NCBI RefSeq assembly: GCF_000210075.1
Contig: NC_021017.1
Coordinates: 46,898-82,598, forward strand
Reading direction: 5' to 3'
Length of the DNA stretch: 35,701 nucleotides
Source of the DNA: Bacteroides xylanisolvens XB1A
Lineage (GTDB): Bacteria; Bacteroidota; Bacteroidia; Bacteroidales; Bacteroidaceae
Below the pieces are notes generated by a model. That model was not told the DNA's origin. It saw nothing but the letters and a program-made list of their open reading frames with translations, and did not search any database. Positions 7,016 through 15,864 of the stretch are shown piece after piece. Numbering within the stretch: position 1 is the stretch's first letter; the number at the start of each line of letters is the position of its first letter. The translations under genes and the position numbers were made by a program.

Positions 7016-9343
7016 ATGAAGAATTACATCTTTTCGCTTGTCTGCTTGTGCTGCACATTGTTGCCTGCCCTCGAAGGACAAGCTCATGAATATCCTAATC
7101 ATCCCGAATTACGTAAGTCAGATGCCAATATCGTTGGCCATATTCTTGATAAAAATACAAAAGAGCATTTACCCTATATTACAGTCGCCTTGAAAGGTAC
7201 GACCATCGGAACTGTGACCGATGCTACCGGGCATTATTTTTTGAAGAATCTTCCCGAAGGTAATTTTGTGCTGGAGGTCAGTTCGGTGGGATATAAAACC
7301 GTCAGACGGAATGTGACGCTGAAGAAAGGGCGTACATTGGAAGAAGATTTCGAGATAGAAGAAGATGCGGTTGCTTTGGATGGCGTAGTCGTATCTGCCA
7401 ATCGTAATGAAACCACCCGCCGTCTGGCTCCGACACTGGTGAATGTAGTAGATTTGAAAATCTTTGAGAATACCAATTCTACGACTTTGGCGCAAGGCTT
7501 GAGCTTTCAGCCGGGTGTTCGTGTAGAGTCCAATTGTCAGAATTGCGGTTTCCAGCAAGTGCGTATCAATGGACTGGATGGCCCTTATACGCAAATCCTG
7601 CTCGATTCCCGTCCCATTTTTAGTGCGCTTTCCGGTGTGTATGGTATCGAACAGATTCCTGCCAGCATGATAGAACATGTGGAAGTGATGCGTGGAGGCG
7701 GCTCGGCACTGTTCGGCTCATCTGCCATTGCCGGTACAATCAATATCATCACCAAAGAACCGATGCGCAACTCTGGTATGTTATCTCATACGATTACGGG
7801 AATTGGCGATGGCGACGTTTTCGACAACAGTACGGCATTGAATGCGTCTCTCGTGACGGACGACCAGCGTGCAGGTCTGTATATCTTCGGTCAGAACCGC
7901 CACCGTTCTGCGTATGACCATGACGGCGACGGATATTCCGAAATACCCAAATTGCACGGTCAGACAATTGGTTTCCGTTCGTTCCTGAAAACAACGACTT
8001 ATTCGAAACTTACTTTTGAATATCACCACATGGAAGAATTCCGCAGGGGAGGAGACTTATTGAACCGCCCGCCTCATGAAGCGAATGTGGCGGAGCAGAC
8101 CGAACACTCAATCAATGGCGGAGGACTGAAGTTCGATTATTTCTCCCCTAACGAGAACCATCGTTTCAATGTGTTTGCATCTGCACAGCATATCAATCGC
8201 GACAGCTATTATGGTCCAGGTGACAGAGACCCTTTGGATGCTTACGGAAACACCACTGACTTGAACTGGATGGCAGGCTCACAGTATGTCTACAGCTTCG
8301 GCAAATGCATCTTCATGCCTTCCGACCTGACTGCCGGAATAGAGTTCAATCAGGACAAACTGGAAGATAACATGTGGGGATACAACCGCACGGTAGACCA
8401 GAAAGTGAATATCGGTAGTGCTTTCCTTCAGAACGAATGGAAAAATGATCATTGGGGATTCCTGATTGGCGGCCGTTTGGATAAGCATAATCTGATTGAC
8501 CATGTGATATTCAGTCCGCGTGCCAACTTGCGTTATAATCCGACAGAAAACATCAATCTTCGTTTTAGTTACTCATCCGGCTTCCGTGCTCCGCAGGCTT
8601 TCGACGAAGATTTGCATGTGGAAAATGTAGGCGGTAATGTAGCGATGGTTGAACTGGCGGATAATCTGAAAGAAGAAAGATCACAGAGCTTGAGTGCTTC
8701 GGCAGATATTTATCATCGTTTTGGTGCGTTTCAGGTTAACTTCCTGGTAGAAGGATTCTATACAAAGTTGTCGGATGTTTTTGCCCTTACCGACGGAGAG
8801 GTAGTGGATGGAATTCTGACACGTACCCGTCACAATGCATCAGGAGCGCAAGTTCTGGGATTGACACTGGAAGGAAAGATGGCTTACCTGAATAAAATCC
8901 AAGTTCAGGCGGGAGTCACTCTGCAACAGAGCCATTACAGCAAACCGCACATCTGGAACAAAGAAGCTCCGGCGGTGAAGAAAATGATGCGTACGCCAAA
9001 TACTTACGGCTATTTTACAGCAACCTACACCCCGATAAAACCGTTATCTATCGCTCTTTCCGGTACCTATACCGGTTCGATGCTGGTTCCCCACGAGCCG
9101 GTTCCGGGATTCCTTGAAAATCCGATAACGGTGAATACCAAAGACTTTTTCGATATCGGTTTGAAAGCTGCTTATGACTTCAAACTTTACAAGTCGATGA
9201 ACCTCCAGTTGAATGCCGGCATACAGAATATTTTCAATGCCTATCAGGACGACTTCGATAAAGGAGCTGACCGTGACTCCGGCTATATCTATGGTCCGTC
9301 ACTTCCGAGAAGCTTCTTTGCCGGGGTGAAGATCAGTTATTAA
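7016..9343 (+). CDS. TonB-dependent outer-membrane receptor, copy 1 (CxxC plug)
   Basis: A 775-residue active importer. It starts at MKNYIFSLVCLCC (7016) with a signal peptide ending near GQAHEYPNHPE; the frame is open 23 codons upstream but those lack a signal. Residues about 37-115 are a carboxypeptidase-regulatory-like domain (VGHILDKNTKEHLPYITVAL, GTVTDATGHYFLKNLPEG). The plug follows, with GFQQVRINGLDGPYTQILLD and VMRGGGSALFGSSAIAGTIN, then a 22-strand barrel ending RSFFAGVKISY with C-terminal aromatic. C174-x2-C177 (NCQNCG) in the plug is unusual and may bind metal. It has no SusD partner, so it is not a glycan-type SusC. Substrate unknown; metal or a metal complex is inferred from the His-rich partner and the cysteines. 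Confidence 0.88.
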   Translation: MKNYIFSLVCLCCTLLPALEGQAHEYPNHPELRKSDANIVGHILDKNTKEHLPYITVALKGTTIGTVTDATGHYFLKNLPEGNFVLEVSSVGYKTVRRNVTLKKGRTLEEDFEIEEDAVALDGVVVSANRNETTRRLAPTLVNVVDLKIFENTNSTTLAQGLSFQPGVRVESNCQNCGFQQVRINGLDGPYTQILLDSRPIFSALSGVYGIEQIPASMIEHVEVMRGGGSALFGSSAIAGTINIITKEPMRNSGMLSHTITGIGDGDVFDNSTALNASLVTDDQRAGLYIFGQNRHRSAYDHDGDGYSEIPKLHGQTIGFRSFLKTTTYSKLTFEYHHMEEFRRGGDLLNRPPHEANVAEQTEHSINGGGLKFDYFSPNENHRFNVFASAQHINRDSYYGPGDRDPLDAYGNTTDLNWMAGSQYVYSFGKCIFMPSDLTAGIEFNQDKLEDNMWGYNRTVDQKVNIGSAFLQNEWKNDHWGFLIGGRLDKHNLIDHVIFSPRANLRYNPTENINLRFSYSSGFRAPQAFDEDLHVENVGGNVAMVELADNLKEERSQSLSASADIYHRFGAFQVNFLVEGFYTKLSDVFALTDGEVVDGILTRTRHNASGAQVLGLTLEGKMAYLNKIQVQAGVTLQQSHYSKPHIWNKEAPAVKKMMRTPNTYGYFTATYTPIKPLSIALSGTYTGSMLVPHEPVPGFLENPITVNTKDFFDIGLKAAYDFKLYKSMNLQLNAGIQNIFNAYQDDFDKGADRDSGYIYGPSLPRSFFAGVKISY

Positions 9344-9376
9344 GATTCGGTTAAGATTTAAAATCGTTATAAATAG

Positions 9377-9401
9377 GGATTGTTTTGCATGGAGACAATC
9401 C
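9377..9401. promoter_or_regulatory. Inverted repeat over the -33 region of the second module
   Basis: GGATTGT at 9377-9383 and ACAATCC at 9395-9401 are perfect complements with an 11-bp spacer. The left arm contains the TTG at 9380-9382 that serves as -33 element, and the right arm ends two bases before the -7 box. This geometry suits a repressor operator; it could also act as a hairpin at the end of the upstream transcript. Confidence 0.5.
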
Positions 9402-9410
9402 TTATCTTTG
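9380..9410 (+). promoter_or_regulatory. Promoter of the second His-rich/TonB module
   Basis: TTG at 9380-9382, a 20-bp spacer and TATCTTTG at 9403-9410. The leader to the ATG at 9469 is about 50 nt. Confidence 0.65.
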
Positions 9411-9468
9411 CAAAAAAACAAACTAAACCCTGACTTTACTGCACAGAATAGATGTGCAAGATTACCGG

Positions 9469-9810
9469 ATGAAACAATTGTACCTACATATAATGAAGTG
9501 GTTTTTGCCTGTACTGTTTATCTCGTACATGGCAGGAATCACTTTATTTACTCACTCCCATGTAGTAAACGGGGTAACGATTGTCCATTCGCATCCATTT
9601 AAAAAAGGCAGTGAACATAGCCATACGACGGTTGAATTCCAACTCATTCACCTGTTGAATCATGTATTGGTGACAGACAGCGGATTAATACCTACATTCG
9701 CGGTCGCTGCTTTATCTCTATTATGTATCCTGTTTATCCGCCCGCAAGTTGAGCCATATCACCGTTCTTGTCCGGGCGTCATATCTCTTAGAGCACCTCC
9801 TGTCGCTTAG
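9469..9810 (+). CDS. Small histidine-rich two-helix membrane protein, copy 2
   Basis: A 113-residue paralogue of the protein at 6574, collinear without gaps over the first 110 residues. The core NGVTIVHSHPFKKG is identical, as is the SLRAPPV-like end; H31, H40, H42, H50, H52, H61 and H65 are kept. Helices lie at about 11-28 and 72-91. The ATG at 9469 is chosen over a GTG five codons earlier because it matches the start of copy 1. The receptor copy follows after 109 bases. The function is unknown; conservation of the histidines while the helices drift suggests that the loop is the working part, probably in metal binding. Confidence 0.75.
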   Translation: MKQLYLHIMKWFLPVLFISYMAGITLFTHSHVVNGVTIVHSHPFKKGSEHSHTTVEFQLIHLLNHVLVTDSGLIPTFAVAALSLLCILFIRPQVEPYHRSCPGVISLRAPPVA

Positions 9811-9919
9811 TCTATCTTTTCGGGAACAGTATTCATCAGTTAGGAACAACGATTAATGATCGCTGCTTCCCTTTCCCTTATTATTATTTTTGATTTTAAA
9901 CATTAAAAGACTAACGACA

Positions 9920-12259
9920 ATGAAGAAATATCTTTTAGTCCTGGCCGGCCTGTATTGTGTCCTGTCATACGCATTGGCTGAACATCCGGACTACCCTGAA
10001 CTGAAAAAATCCGATGCGAACATCATAGGCCATGTACTGGATAAGAAAACGAAAGAGCACCTTCCTTACATCACCATTGCACTGAAAGGAACAACGATAG
10101 GAACCGTGACCGACGCTACCGGACATTATTTTTTGAAGAATTTGCCGGAAGGTAACTTTATACTGGAGGTTAGCTCGGTCGGCTACAAGACCGTGACCCG
10201 CAACGTGACTCTGAAAAAAGGAAAGACACTGGAAGAGGATTTTGAAATAGAAGAGGACGCGATTGCTTTGGATGGGGTAGTGGTTTCCGCCAACCGCAGT
10301 GAAACGACGCGCCGTTTGGCTCCTACTTTGGTAAATGTCGTCGATCTGAAGCTATTTGAAACGACTAACTCTTCCACTTTATCGCAAGGGCTGAACTTTC
10401 AGCCCGGTGTACGTGTAGAGACAAACTGCCAGAATTGTGGTTTCCAGCAAGTCCGCATCAATGGACTGGACGGACCGTATACGCAGATTTTGATAGATTC
10501 CCGTCCCGTATTCAGTGCCCTTTCCGGAGTGTATGGCCTGGAACAGATTCCCGCCAGCATGATTGAACGCGTAGAAGTGATGCGTGGGGGAGGTTCCGCC
10601 TTGTTCGGCTCTTCGGCCATTGCAGGAACCATCAATATAATCACCAAAGAGCCTTTGCGCAATTCCGGCCAGCTGTCGCACACCCTTACTGCTTTAGGGG
10701 GCGGCTCCTCATTCGATAACAATACCTCCCTGAATGCTTCATTAGTGACGGACGATCATCGTGCCGGACTGTATATCTTTGGTCAGAACCGTCACCGGTC
10801 CGGATATGATTATGACGGAGACGGATTCACCGAACTACCTAAATTGAAGAATCAGACAGTGGGCTTCCGCTCTTATCTGAAAACAAGCACTTACTCCAAA
10901 CTAACCTTCGAATATCACCACATGCAGGAATTCCGTCGGGGAGGGGATATGTTGGACCGTCCTCCTCACGAAGCCCATATTGCAGAGCAGTTGCAACATT
11001 CGATTGATGGTGGAAGTTTGAAGTTCGATTATTTCTCGCCAGATGAAAAGAACCGTCTAAGTATCTTTGCGTCAGCCGCCAATACAGATCGGGACAGTTA
11101 TTACGGACCGGGTAACGATCCTCTGAAAGCCTATGGAAAAACAACGGATTTAACCGCTATGGGCGGCGCGCAGTATGTACATACGTTTGATAAGTGTTTT
11201 TTTATGCCTTCTGACCTCACGGCAGGACTTGAATATAACCGTGATCGTCTGAAAGATAATATGTGGGGATATGACCGCCACACGGATCAGACGGTAAATA
11301 TTTACAGTGCTTTTCTGCAGAACGAGTGGAAGAACGACCGTTGGGGCATTCTGATCGGTGGTCGTCTGGATAAGCATAACATGGTAGATAATGTCATCTT
11401 TAGCCCCCGTGCCAACTTGCGTTTCAACCCGACACAGAATATAAACCTGCGTTTGAGCTATTCATCCGGATTCCGTGCTCCGCAGGCTTTTGATGAAGAT
11501 ATGCATATTGAAAATGTGGGCGGAACAGTGGCAATGATTGAGCGTGCGAAGAACTTGAAAGAAGAGAAATCCCAAAGTTTCAGTGCGTCCGCAGATATGT
11601 ATCACCGTTTCGGAGTATTCCAGACGAATTTCTTGATCGAGGGCTTTTATACAAGACTGACAGATGTCTTCGTGTTGGGCGAACCTTATGACCGTGGCGA
11701 TGGGATATTGGTAAAACCACGCAGTAACGGTCCCGGCGCGAAAGTGATGGGGCTAACGCTGGAGGGCAAAGTGGCTTATCTTTCCATCCTGCAAATACAA
11801 GCGGGACTCACTTTGCAACGCAGCCGATACGATGAACCTCATAAATGGCATGACGACGCACCGGCAGAAAAGAAAATTTTCCGTACTCCCGATACATATG
11901 GTTACTTCACAGCTACTTATACTCCCATCAAACCTTTATCCATTGCCCTGTCAGGAACTTATACCGGGAGAATGTTAGTGCAACGCATGGATATCACCGC
12001 CGAGAACGCCGAACTGGGCGCAATGCCCGAACGAAAGGCGGAAGCCATCCGTACACCCCGTTTCTTCGATTTGGGAGTGAAACTGGCTTATGACTTCAAG
12101 CTATACAAAACAGTCGATTTGCAACTAAACGGCGGAGTTCAGAACCTCTTTGAGTCTTATCAGAAGGACTTTGATAGAGGAGCTAATCGGGATTCCGGCT
12201 ATATTTACGGGCCTTCTCTGCCGAGAAGTTTCTTTGCCGGAGTGAAGATTAGCTATTAG
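9920..12259 (+). CDS. TonB-dependent outer-membrane receptor, copy 2 (CxxC plug)
   Basis: A 779-residue paralogue of the receptor at 7016, alike throughout. It starts at MKKYLLVLAGLYCVLSYALA (9920) with a clear signal peptide; an in-frame ATG ten codons upstream would spoil it. The domain order is the same: regulatory-like domain (about 33-110), plug with C170-x2-C173 (NCQNCG) and RGGGSALFGSSAIAGTIN, barrel ending FFAGVKISY. The two receptors differ most in predicted outer loops, for example near residue 590 (GEPYDRGDGILV here) and near residue 690 (an added MDITAENAELGAMPER segment). Different loops with the same plug suggest related but distinct ligands, or escape from phage or bacteriocins. 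An AraC-type regulator follows under its own promoter. Confidence 0.88.
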   Translation: MKKYLLVLAGLYCVLSYALAEHPDYPELKKSDANIIGHVLDKKTKEHLPYITIALKGTTIGTVTDATGHYFLKNLPEGNFILEVSSVGYKTVTRNVTLKKGKTLEEDFEIEEDAIALDGVVVSANRSETTRRLAPTLVNVVDLKLFETTNSSTLSQGLNFQPGVRVETNCQNCGFQQVRINGLDGPYTQILIDSRPVFSALSGVYGLEQIPASMIERVEVMRGGGSALFGSSAIAGTINIITKEPLRNSGQLSHTLTALGGGSSFDNNTSLNASLVTDDHRAGLYIFGQNRHRSGYDYDGDGFTELPKLKNQTVGFRSYLKTSTYSKLTFEYHHMQEFRRGGDMLDRPPHEAHIAEQLQHSIDGGSLKFDYFSPDEKNRLSIFASAANTDRDSYYGPGNDPLKAYGKTTDLTAMGGAQYVHTFDKCFFMPSDLTAGLEYNRDRLKDNMWGYDRHTDQTVNIYSAFLQNEWKNDRWGILIGGRLDKHNMVDNVIFSPRANLRFNPTQNINLRLSYSSGFRAPQAFDEDMHIENVGGTVAMIERAKNLKEEKSQSFSASADMYHRFGVFQTNFLIEGFYTRLTDVFVLGEPYDRGDGILVKPRSNGPGAKVMGLTLEGKVAYLSILQIQAGLTLQRSRYDEPHKWHDDAPAEKKIFRTPDTYGYFTATYTPIKPLSIALSGTYTGRMLVQRMDITAENAELGAMPERKAEAIRTPRFFDLGVKLAYDFKLYKTVDLQLNGGVQNLFESYQKDFDRGANRDSGYIYGPSLPRSFFAGVKISY

Positions 12260-12333
12260 GTTGTTTCTATACGATTTTGCAGACTTGTCGAGTTTTACAG
12301 GGTGTAACTAGTCGGTTTCTCGTCAAGATTCAT

Positions 12334-12341
12334 TAACTTTG
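12334..12341 (+). promoter_or_regulatory. -7 box of the AraC-type regulator gene
   Basis: TAACTTTG matches TANNTTTG 22 bases before the ATG. Upstream, CTTGTCGAG (12284-12292) and CTCGTCAAG (12319-12327) form a 9-bp inverted repeat with one mismatch, a possible operator. No clear -33 element is present, as expected for an activated promoter. Confidence 0.5.
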
Positions 12342-12363
12342 TCGGGAAAATAAATGCTAAGCA

Positions 12364-13557
12364 ATGGATATACCGGCTTTACACACACTAACAAACGGCA
12401 TTATTATCGGAATATGTCTGTCTATATCTTTCGGTCTTGTCTGCTTCAAGCAGATGGCGCACGCCATTAATCCCAAATACAGGCGTGCATGCCATTTCTT
12501 CATCGCTGCTTCTCTCATTATCGCTGCCGGTCATTTGGCGGAGTTGCTGGTTGACGGGTTCGGCGTATACCGGTCGTTGGACTTATTCTCAATATTGGTG
12601 TTGGTGCTTGCTTCTTCGCAGGCGTTGATGTTCACGTTTATGTTGATATTGCTGTTCGACAGCAGATACGTCACTTTTGCCAATGTGATGAAGCATGCGG
12701 CGCCTTCGCTCGTTTTCATTCTGCTGTATGTGGTGAGTTGCTGCATTGAAGCGGACGTCTGTGTATATTCTTTAGCAGAATGGCGTGCGTGTGTCGTTCA
12801 CAATCTCCCGTTGGCAGTGCGGACCTTGTTCGGTGTCACCTATACCGTACAACTGTTCGTTTACGTCCGCCTCTTTTTCCGTAAAAAACACCGCTACATC
12901 ACGCATTTAAAAGAATTGACCGGAGAGTGTATCTCAAAACTGGAACTCCGGTGGACGATGCGCGCTTTCCTTTATGCGTTGAGTATCGGCATTGGCGCAT
13001 GGGTTTTACTTGTCTGTCCGGGACCGATACCCGAGTTTAGTTTCAGTTTCCTTATCGTGGTTTTCTATCCTGCTTTTGCATGGCTGTACACTAACTATCA
13101 TTACACTTACGAGATGCTACGCCGTTTTATCGTCGAACAGGATGGAAAACTGTCCCAACCACCGCTCGAAGCCGATATGGGCGACCTCATCTGTTACCTG
13201 CAATCCGGCGATAGCAACCACTTGTTTGAAGAGCTCGAAGCCTATCTGCAGAAAGAACAACCGTACCTCGACTACAACTTCAAGCGTGACGACCTGATTA
13301 AAGCTCTTGGCACAAACGAGCGTAATCTCTCCGCCGCTGTGGGGCGTGCCACAGGACTGACCTTGCAAAATTATCTTCTCCGCCTGCGCATCCGTCATGC
13401 CATGGACTTGCTCCTGCTTCCGGACTACGCGAACCACACAATTGAAGACATTGCCGGAGCGTCGGGCTTCAAGGCAATGCGCACCTTCAACCGCAATTTC
13501 CGCGAATTGGTAAAAATGACTCCTACCGAGTTCCGCCGACAAAAGTCTGTACCTTAA
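12364..13557 (+). CDS. AraC-family regulator with membrane-embedded sensor half
   Basis: A 397-residue protein. Residues about 1-255 hold about seven hydrophobic helices (GIIIGICLSISFGLVCF, FFIAASLIIAAGHLAELLV, ILVLVLASSQALMFTFMLIL and others). Residues about 295-397 are a two-HTH AraC/XylS DNA-binding domain (LIKALGTNERNLSAAVGRAT, then IEDIAGASGFKAMRTFNRNF and TPTEFRRQKS). It would sense a signal in the inner membrane and bind DNA from there. The targets are not shown directly; 21-bp-spaced direct repeats lie upstream of the next promoter (13660-13699), the spacing AraC proteins prefer. The TonB modules upstream are the other candidate targets. A fragment closely resembling its codons 25-37 recurs at 16563-16600. 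Confidence 0.85.
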   Translation: MDIPALHTLTNGIIIGICLSISFGLVCFKQMAHAINPKYRRACHFFIAASLIIAAGHLAELLVDGFGVYRSLDLFSILVLVLASSQALMFTFMLILLFDSRYVTFANVMKHAAPSLVFILLYVVSCCIEADVCVYSLAEWRACVVHNLPLAVRTLFGVTYTVQLFVYVRLFFRKKHRYITHLKELTGECISKLELRWTMRAFLYALSIGIGAWVLLVCPGPIPEFSFSFLIVVFYPAFAWLYTNYHYTYEMLRRFIVEQDGKLSQPPLEADMGDLICYLQSGDSNHLFEELEAYLQKEQPYLDYNFKRDDLIKALGTNERNLSAAVGRATGLTLQNYLLRLRIRHAMDLLLLPDYANHTIEDIAGASGFKAMRTFNRNFRELVKMTPTEFRRQKSVP

Positions 13558-13659
13558 AGGAGAAGGCGATACTCTTTTATCATCAAATGCTGTTGTTTCC
13601 ATCAATGCATAGGTAGAAGTTTCTCCGAACAATGGAATTTCCGGCAATCCTGCAAGATT

Positions 13660-13699
13660 TGCAGGATTTTGGCTATACAATGCAGGATTTTGGCTATAC
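13660..13699 (+). repeat. 21-bp-period direct repeats at a promoter (candidate AraC-type sites)
   Basis: TGCAGGATTTTGGCTATAC occurs at 13660-13678 and exactly again at 13681-13699; a partial copy (TGCAAGATT) lies at 13651-13659. The period of 21 bp places both on the same DNA face. The last repeat ends 18 bp before the -7 box, about -45 to -26, where a class II activator would touch the polymerase. Confidence 0.7.
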
Positions 13700-13717
13700 C
13701 TTTTCGTTGTTGCATAT

Positions 13718-13725
13718 TACTTTTG
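13718..13725 (+). promoter_or_regulatory. -7 box of the lipoprotein-HU operon
   Basis: TACTTTTG matches TANNTTTG. No TTG lies at 19-21 bp spacing, which fits dependence on an activator bound at the direct repeats just upstream. The leader is about 43 nt. Confidence 0.55.
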
Positions 13726-13775
13726 TCCGAAAAGAGAACACGATTTATTCACCCTTTTAGAAAGACAAAAGAAGT

Positions 13776-14972
13776 ATGAAACAACTAAGAATCTTTTTCC
13801 TCTGCCTTATGGCAGCAACGTTGGCAACCGCCTGTGGCGACGACAACAATGACGACAACTCTGTGCCCGTAGAGAGCATCACCCTCAATCATGAGACTCT
13901 GACCCTGAAATCGGGAGCGACCGAAACGCTGGTTCCCACCATTGTCCCCGACCGGGTGACTGCCGAATCCGTAGTATGGAGCAGTGACAAAACTTCCGTA
14001 GCCACCGTAAGTAAAGACGGACTGGTGACCGCCGTAGCTGAAGGAACAGCTACCATCACCGCCACCGCACGCGAAAAGTCCGCCACCTGCCTTGTGACGG
14101 TCAGCAACAAGACGCTTGTCACTACCGCAGCCGAACTGAAAACCGCTATTGAAACGGCAGACGGCACTGCGGATGCACCAACACAAATCATCCTCGGTAA
14201 AGGCTTTGAGGTTGCTGCGGATGCAGAGCATTTTGCCTTTTCAATAGACGGCAAACACATTGCTATCGACGGCGGAAATAATCCTATCAGCGGCGATAAT
14301 TATAATATTTCCCGTACCGCTAGCGACAAAAGCCTTTTTGAGCTTACAAACGGCGCGTCATTGAAGCTGACCAACCTCAACATTTATGGAAATGCTGCTG
14401 CCCATTCAGCTGATGTCGCCTGCATATTTGTTAGGGCGTCTTGCAAACTAACGCTGGGTAACGGCTTCGAACTATATTCCGGCGATGGGTTTGTTGATGA
14501 CCAGCTAATTGGTATCTCTGTCGGTGATAATGCCACGCTCATTATGGAAGGCGATGCTGAAATCTCCAAAAGCATAAAGGGGCAGGAAGTGCTTGTTGCC
14601 CCTACAGGAATACTGCAACTGAAAGGCGGAAAAATAAAAGCAAGGGAGGAGGGAACGTATGAGAGTGAACGGAGCCTCTGTCTGCAAGCTGCGATTAATG
14701 GCAATCAAGTGACCATCCCCACCGTTACGGTTGAAAACGAACTTCCGGCGGATTCTGATTTTAAATTAGATCTATATGATTACGTGTTGAGTAGTTCCAC
14801 TGTCCGGCCAGGAGCCGAAACCGTTGTTAAGGGAACCGACAGCTACACCTTGACTGACAGTGATCTTATGAAGTTCCATCTGATGACTAATACTACTGGG
14901 GGCATGACATATTATGACAGTTATTTCGAACTTTATCTGGACGGTAATGCTATCAAGATACGTGCGAAATGA
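13776..14972 (+). CDS. Big2-type Ig-domain lipoprotein
   Basis: A 398-residue predicted surface lipoprotein. The signal peptide MKQLRIFFLCLMAATLATAC puts the lipidated cysteine at 20, followed by GDDNNDDN, the acidic patch that acts as a surface-export signal in Bacteroidetes lipoproteins. Residues about 32-110 are a bacterial Ig-like group 2 domain (VESITLNHETLTLKSG, VVWSSDKTSVATVSKDGLVT, AEGTATITATA). The rest has short repeated beta-rich segments (IDGKHIAIDGGNNPI, LKLTNLNIYGN, LTLGNGFELYSGDG, LIMEGDAEISKS) suggestive of a right-handed beta-helix, so carbohydrate binding or adhesion is possible. No catalytic motif was recognised. It heads a probable operon with the HU-like gene (60 bases on). 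Base composition looks GC-richer than the flanks. Confidence 0.75.
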   Translation: MKQLRIFFLCLMAATLATACGDDNNDDNSVPVESITLNHETLTLKSGATETLVPTIVPDRVTAESVVWSSDKTSVATVSKDGLVTAVAEGTATITATAREKSATCLVTVSNKTLVTTAAELKTAIETADGTADAPTQIILGKGFEVAADAEHFAFSIDGKHIAIDGGNNPISGDNYNISRTASDKSLFELTNGASLKLTNLNIYGNAAAHSADVACIFVRASCKLTLGNGFELYSGDGFVDDQLIGISVGDNATLIMEGDAEISKSIKGQEVLVAPTGILQLKGGKIKAREEGTYESERSLCLQAAINGNQVTIPTVTVENELPADSDFKLDLYDYVLSSSTVRPGAETVVKGTDSYTLTDSDLMKFHLMTNTTGGMTYYDSYFELYLDGNAIKIRAK

Positions 14973-15032
14973 CAAGCAGCACAGAACGTAACTAATAAAT
15001 AGATATTCACTTTCCTTAAAACAATCATTATC

Positions 15033-15848
15033 ATGGCAACAAACGAAAAAATCACGCTCAATGTTGACCTTTACGACAACATCATGACCGAACAAAAAGG
15101 CGACTACACCGGACGCGCACGCATCACAGGCAGTCTGCACAACAAAGAAATCGCAGCACGCATCATCAAGGAGCGTACCGAGTACCGGCAGGAAACCATC
15201 GAGAACATCCTCGACCTTGCCGACCAGAAGAAGGTGGAAGCCATCGCCGAAGGGAAGAGCGTGGTAGACGGTGTGGGACAGTACATTGTCACCGTACGCG
15301 GTTCGTTCCTCGGGGAGAACGCCCAGTTTGACGCCACGAAGCACTCGCTCGGTGTGTCCTACACACCGGGACAACTGCTGCGCGACCAGCTCAAAGCCGT
15401 AAAAGTAATCTGCAACGGGCTGGCACAGACGGGGCCGGTCATCAACTCCATCACCGACTCCGTGACGAAGAGTATCAGCCAGGTCATCACTTCCGGCGGT
15501 CCTGCCGTTATCAGCGGAAGCAACATTAAAATCCTCGGTGACGACCCTTCGGTCGGCATCTATCTCACCAAAGACGAAGAGGGAGCCGTCCCGTTGAAAG
15601 TGTCCGTCATCGTTCACAACGCACCGTCACAACTCACCATCATGCTACCTGCCATAGAAGCCGGAAAGCTCTATGCGCTAAGCATCACGACACAATATAG
15701 CGGAAGCAACAAGGCATTGAAAACGCCACGCTCTTACCGTTTCCCGATTCTGCTGGGTGACGAAAACGCGGGTGGCGGCGGTGGCGGCGGCGAAGCGCCC
15801 GACCCTGAAATCCCCGGAGGAGGTGAAGCCCCCGACCCGGCTGCATAA
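15033..15848 (+). CDS. HU-like DNA-binding protein with Ig-like DUF4469 C-terminus
   Basis: The 271 residues match a Bacteroidales family that joins an HU/IHF-like N-terminal domain (about 1-125; NKEIAARIIKERTEYRQETI, GQYIVTVRGSF) to an Ig-like domain of the DUF4469 type (about 130-235; SGSNIKILGDDPSVGIYL, GKLYALSITTQYSGS). There is no signal peptide, so it is cytoplasmic and probably nucleoid-associated. Unusually, it ends in a Gly/Pro/acidic tail (a six-glycine run, then EAPDPEIPGGGEAPDPAA) that looks disordered. It sits between two lipoproteins with nearly identical signal peptides. The DNA-binding role is a family expectation; the pairing with lipoproteins is unexplained. Confidence 0.75.
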   Translation: MATNEKITLNVDLYDNIMTEQKGDYTGRARITGSLHNKEIAARIIKERTEYRQETIENILDLADQKKVEAIAEGKSVVDGVGQYIVTVRGSFLGENAQFDATKHSLGVSYTPGQLLRDQLKAVKVICNGLAQTGPVINSITDSVTKSISQVITSGGPAVISGSNIKILGDDPSVGIYLTKDEEGAVPLKVSVIVHNAPSQLTIMLPAIEAGKLYALSITTQYSGSNKALKTPRSYRFPILLGDENAGGGGGGGEAPDPEIPGGGEAPDPAA

Positions 15849-15864
15849 AGAAGCAGGTCACGAA

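Noticed and set aside
9408..9602. 64-codon + strand frame overlapping the second small His-rich gene
   Set aside because: It is out of frame with the conserved paralogue starting at 9469, which aligns gaplessly with copy 1.
6574..12259. SusC/SusD-type polysaccharide utilisation locus
   Set aside because: The receptors have no SusD partner, are shorter than typical SusC, and sit with His-rich membrane proteins rather than glycan enzymes.
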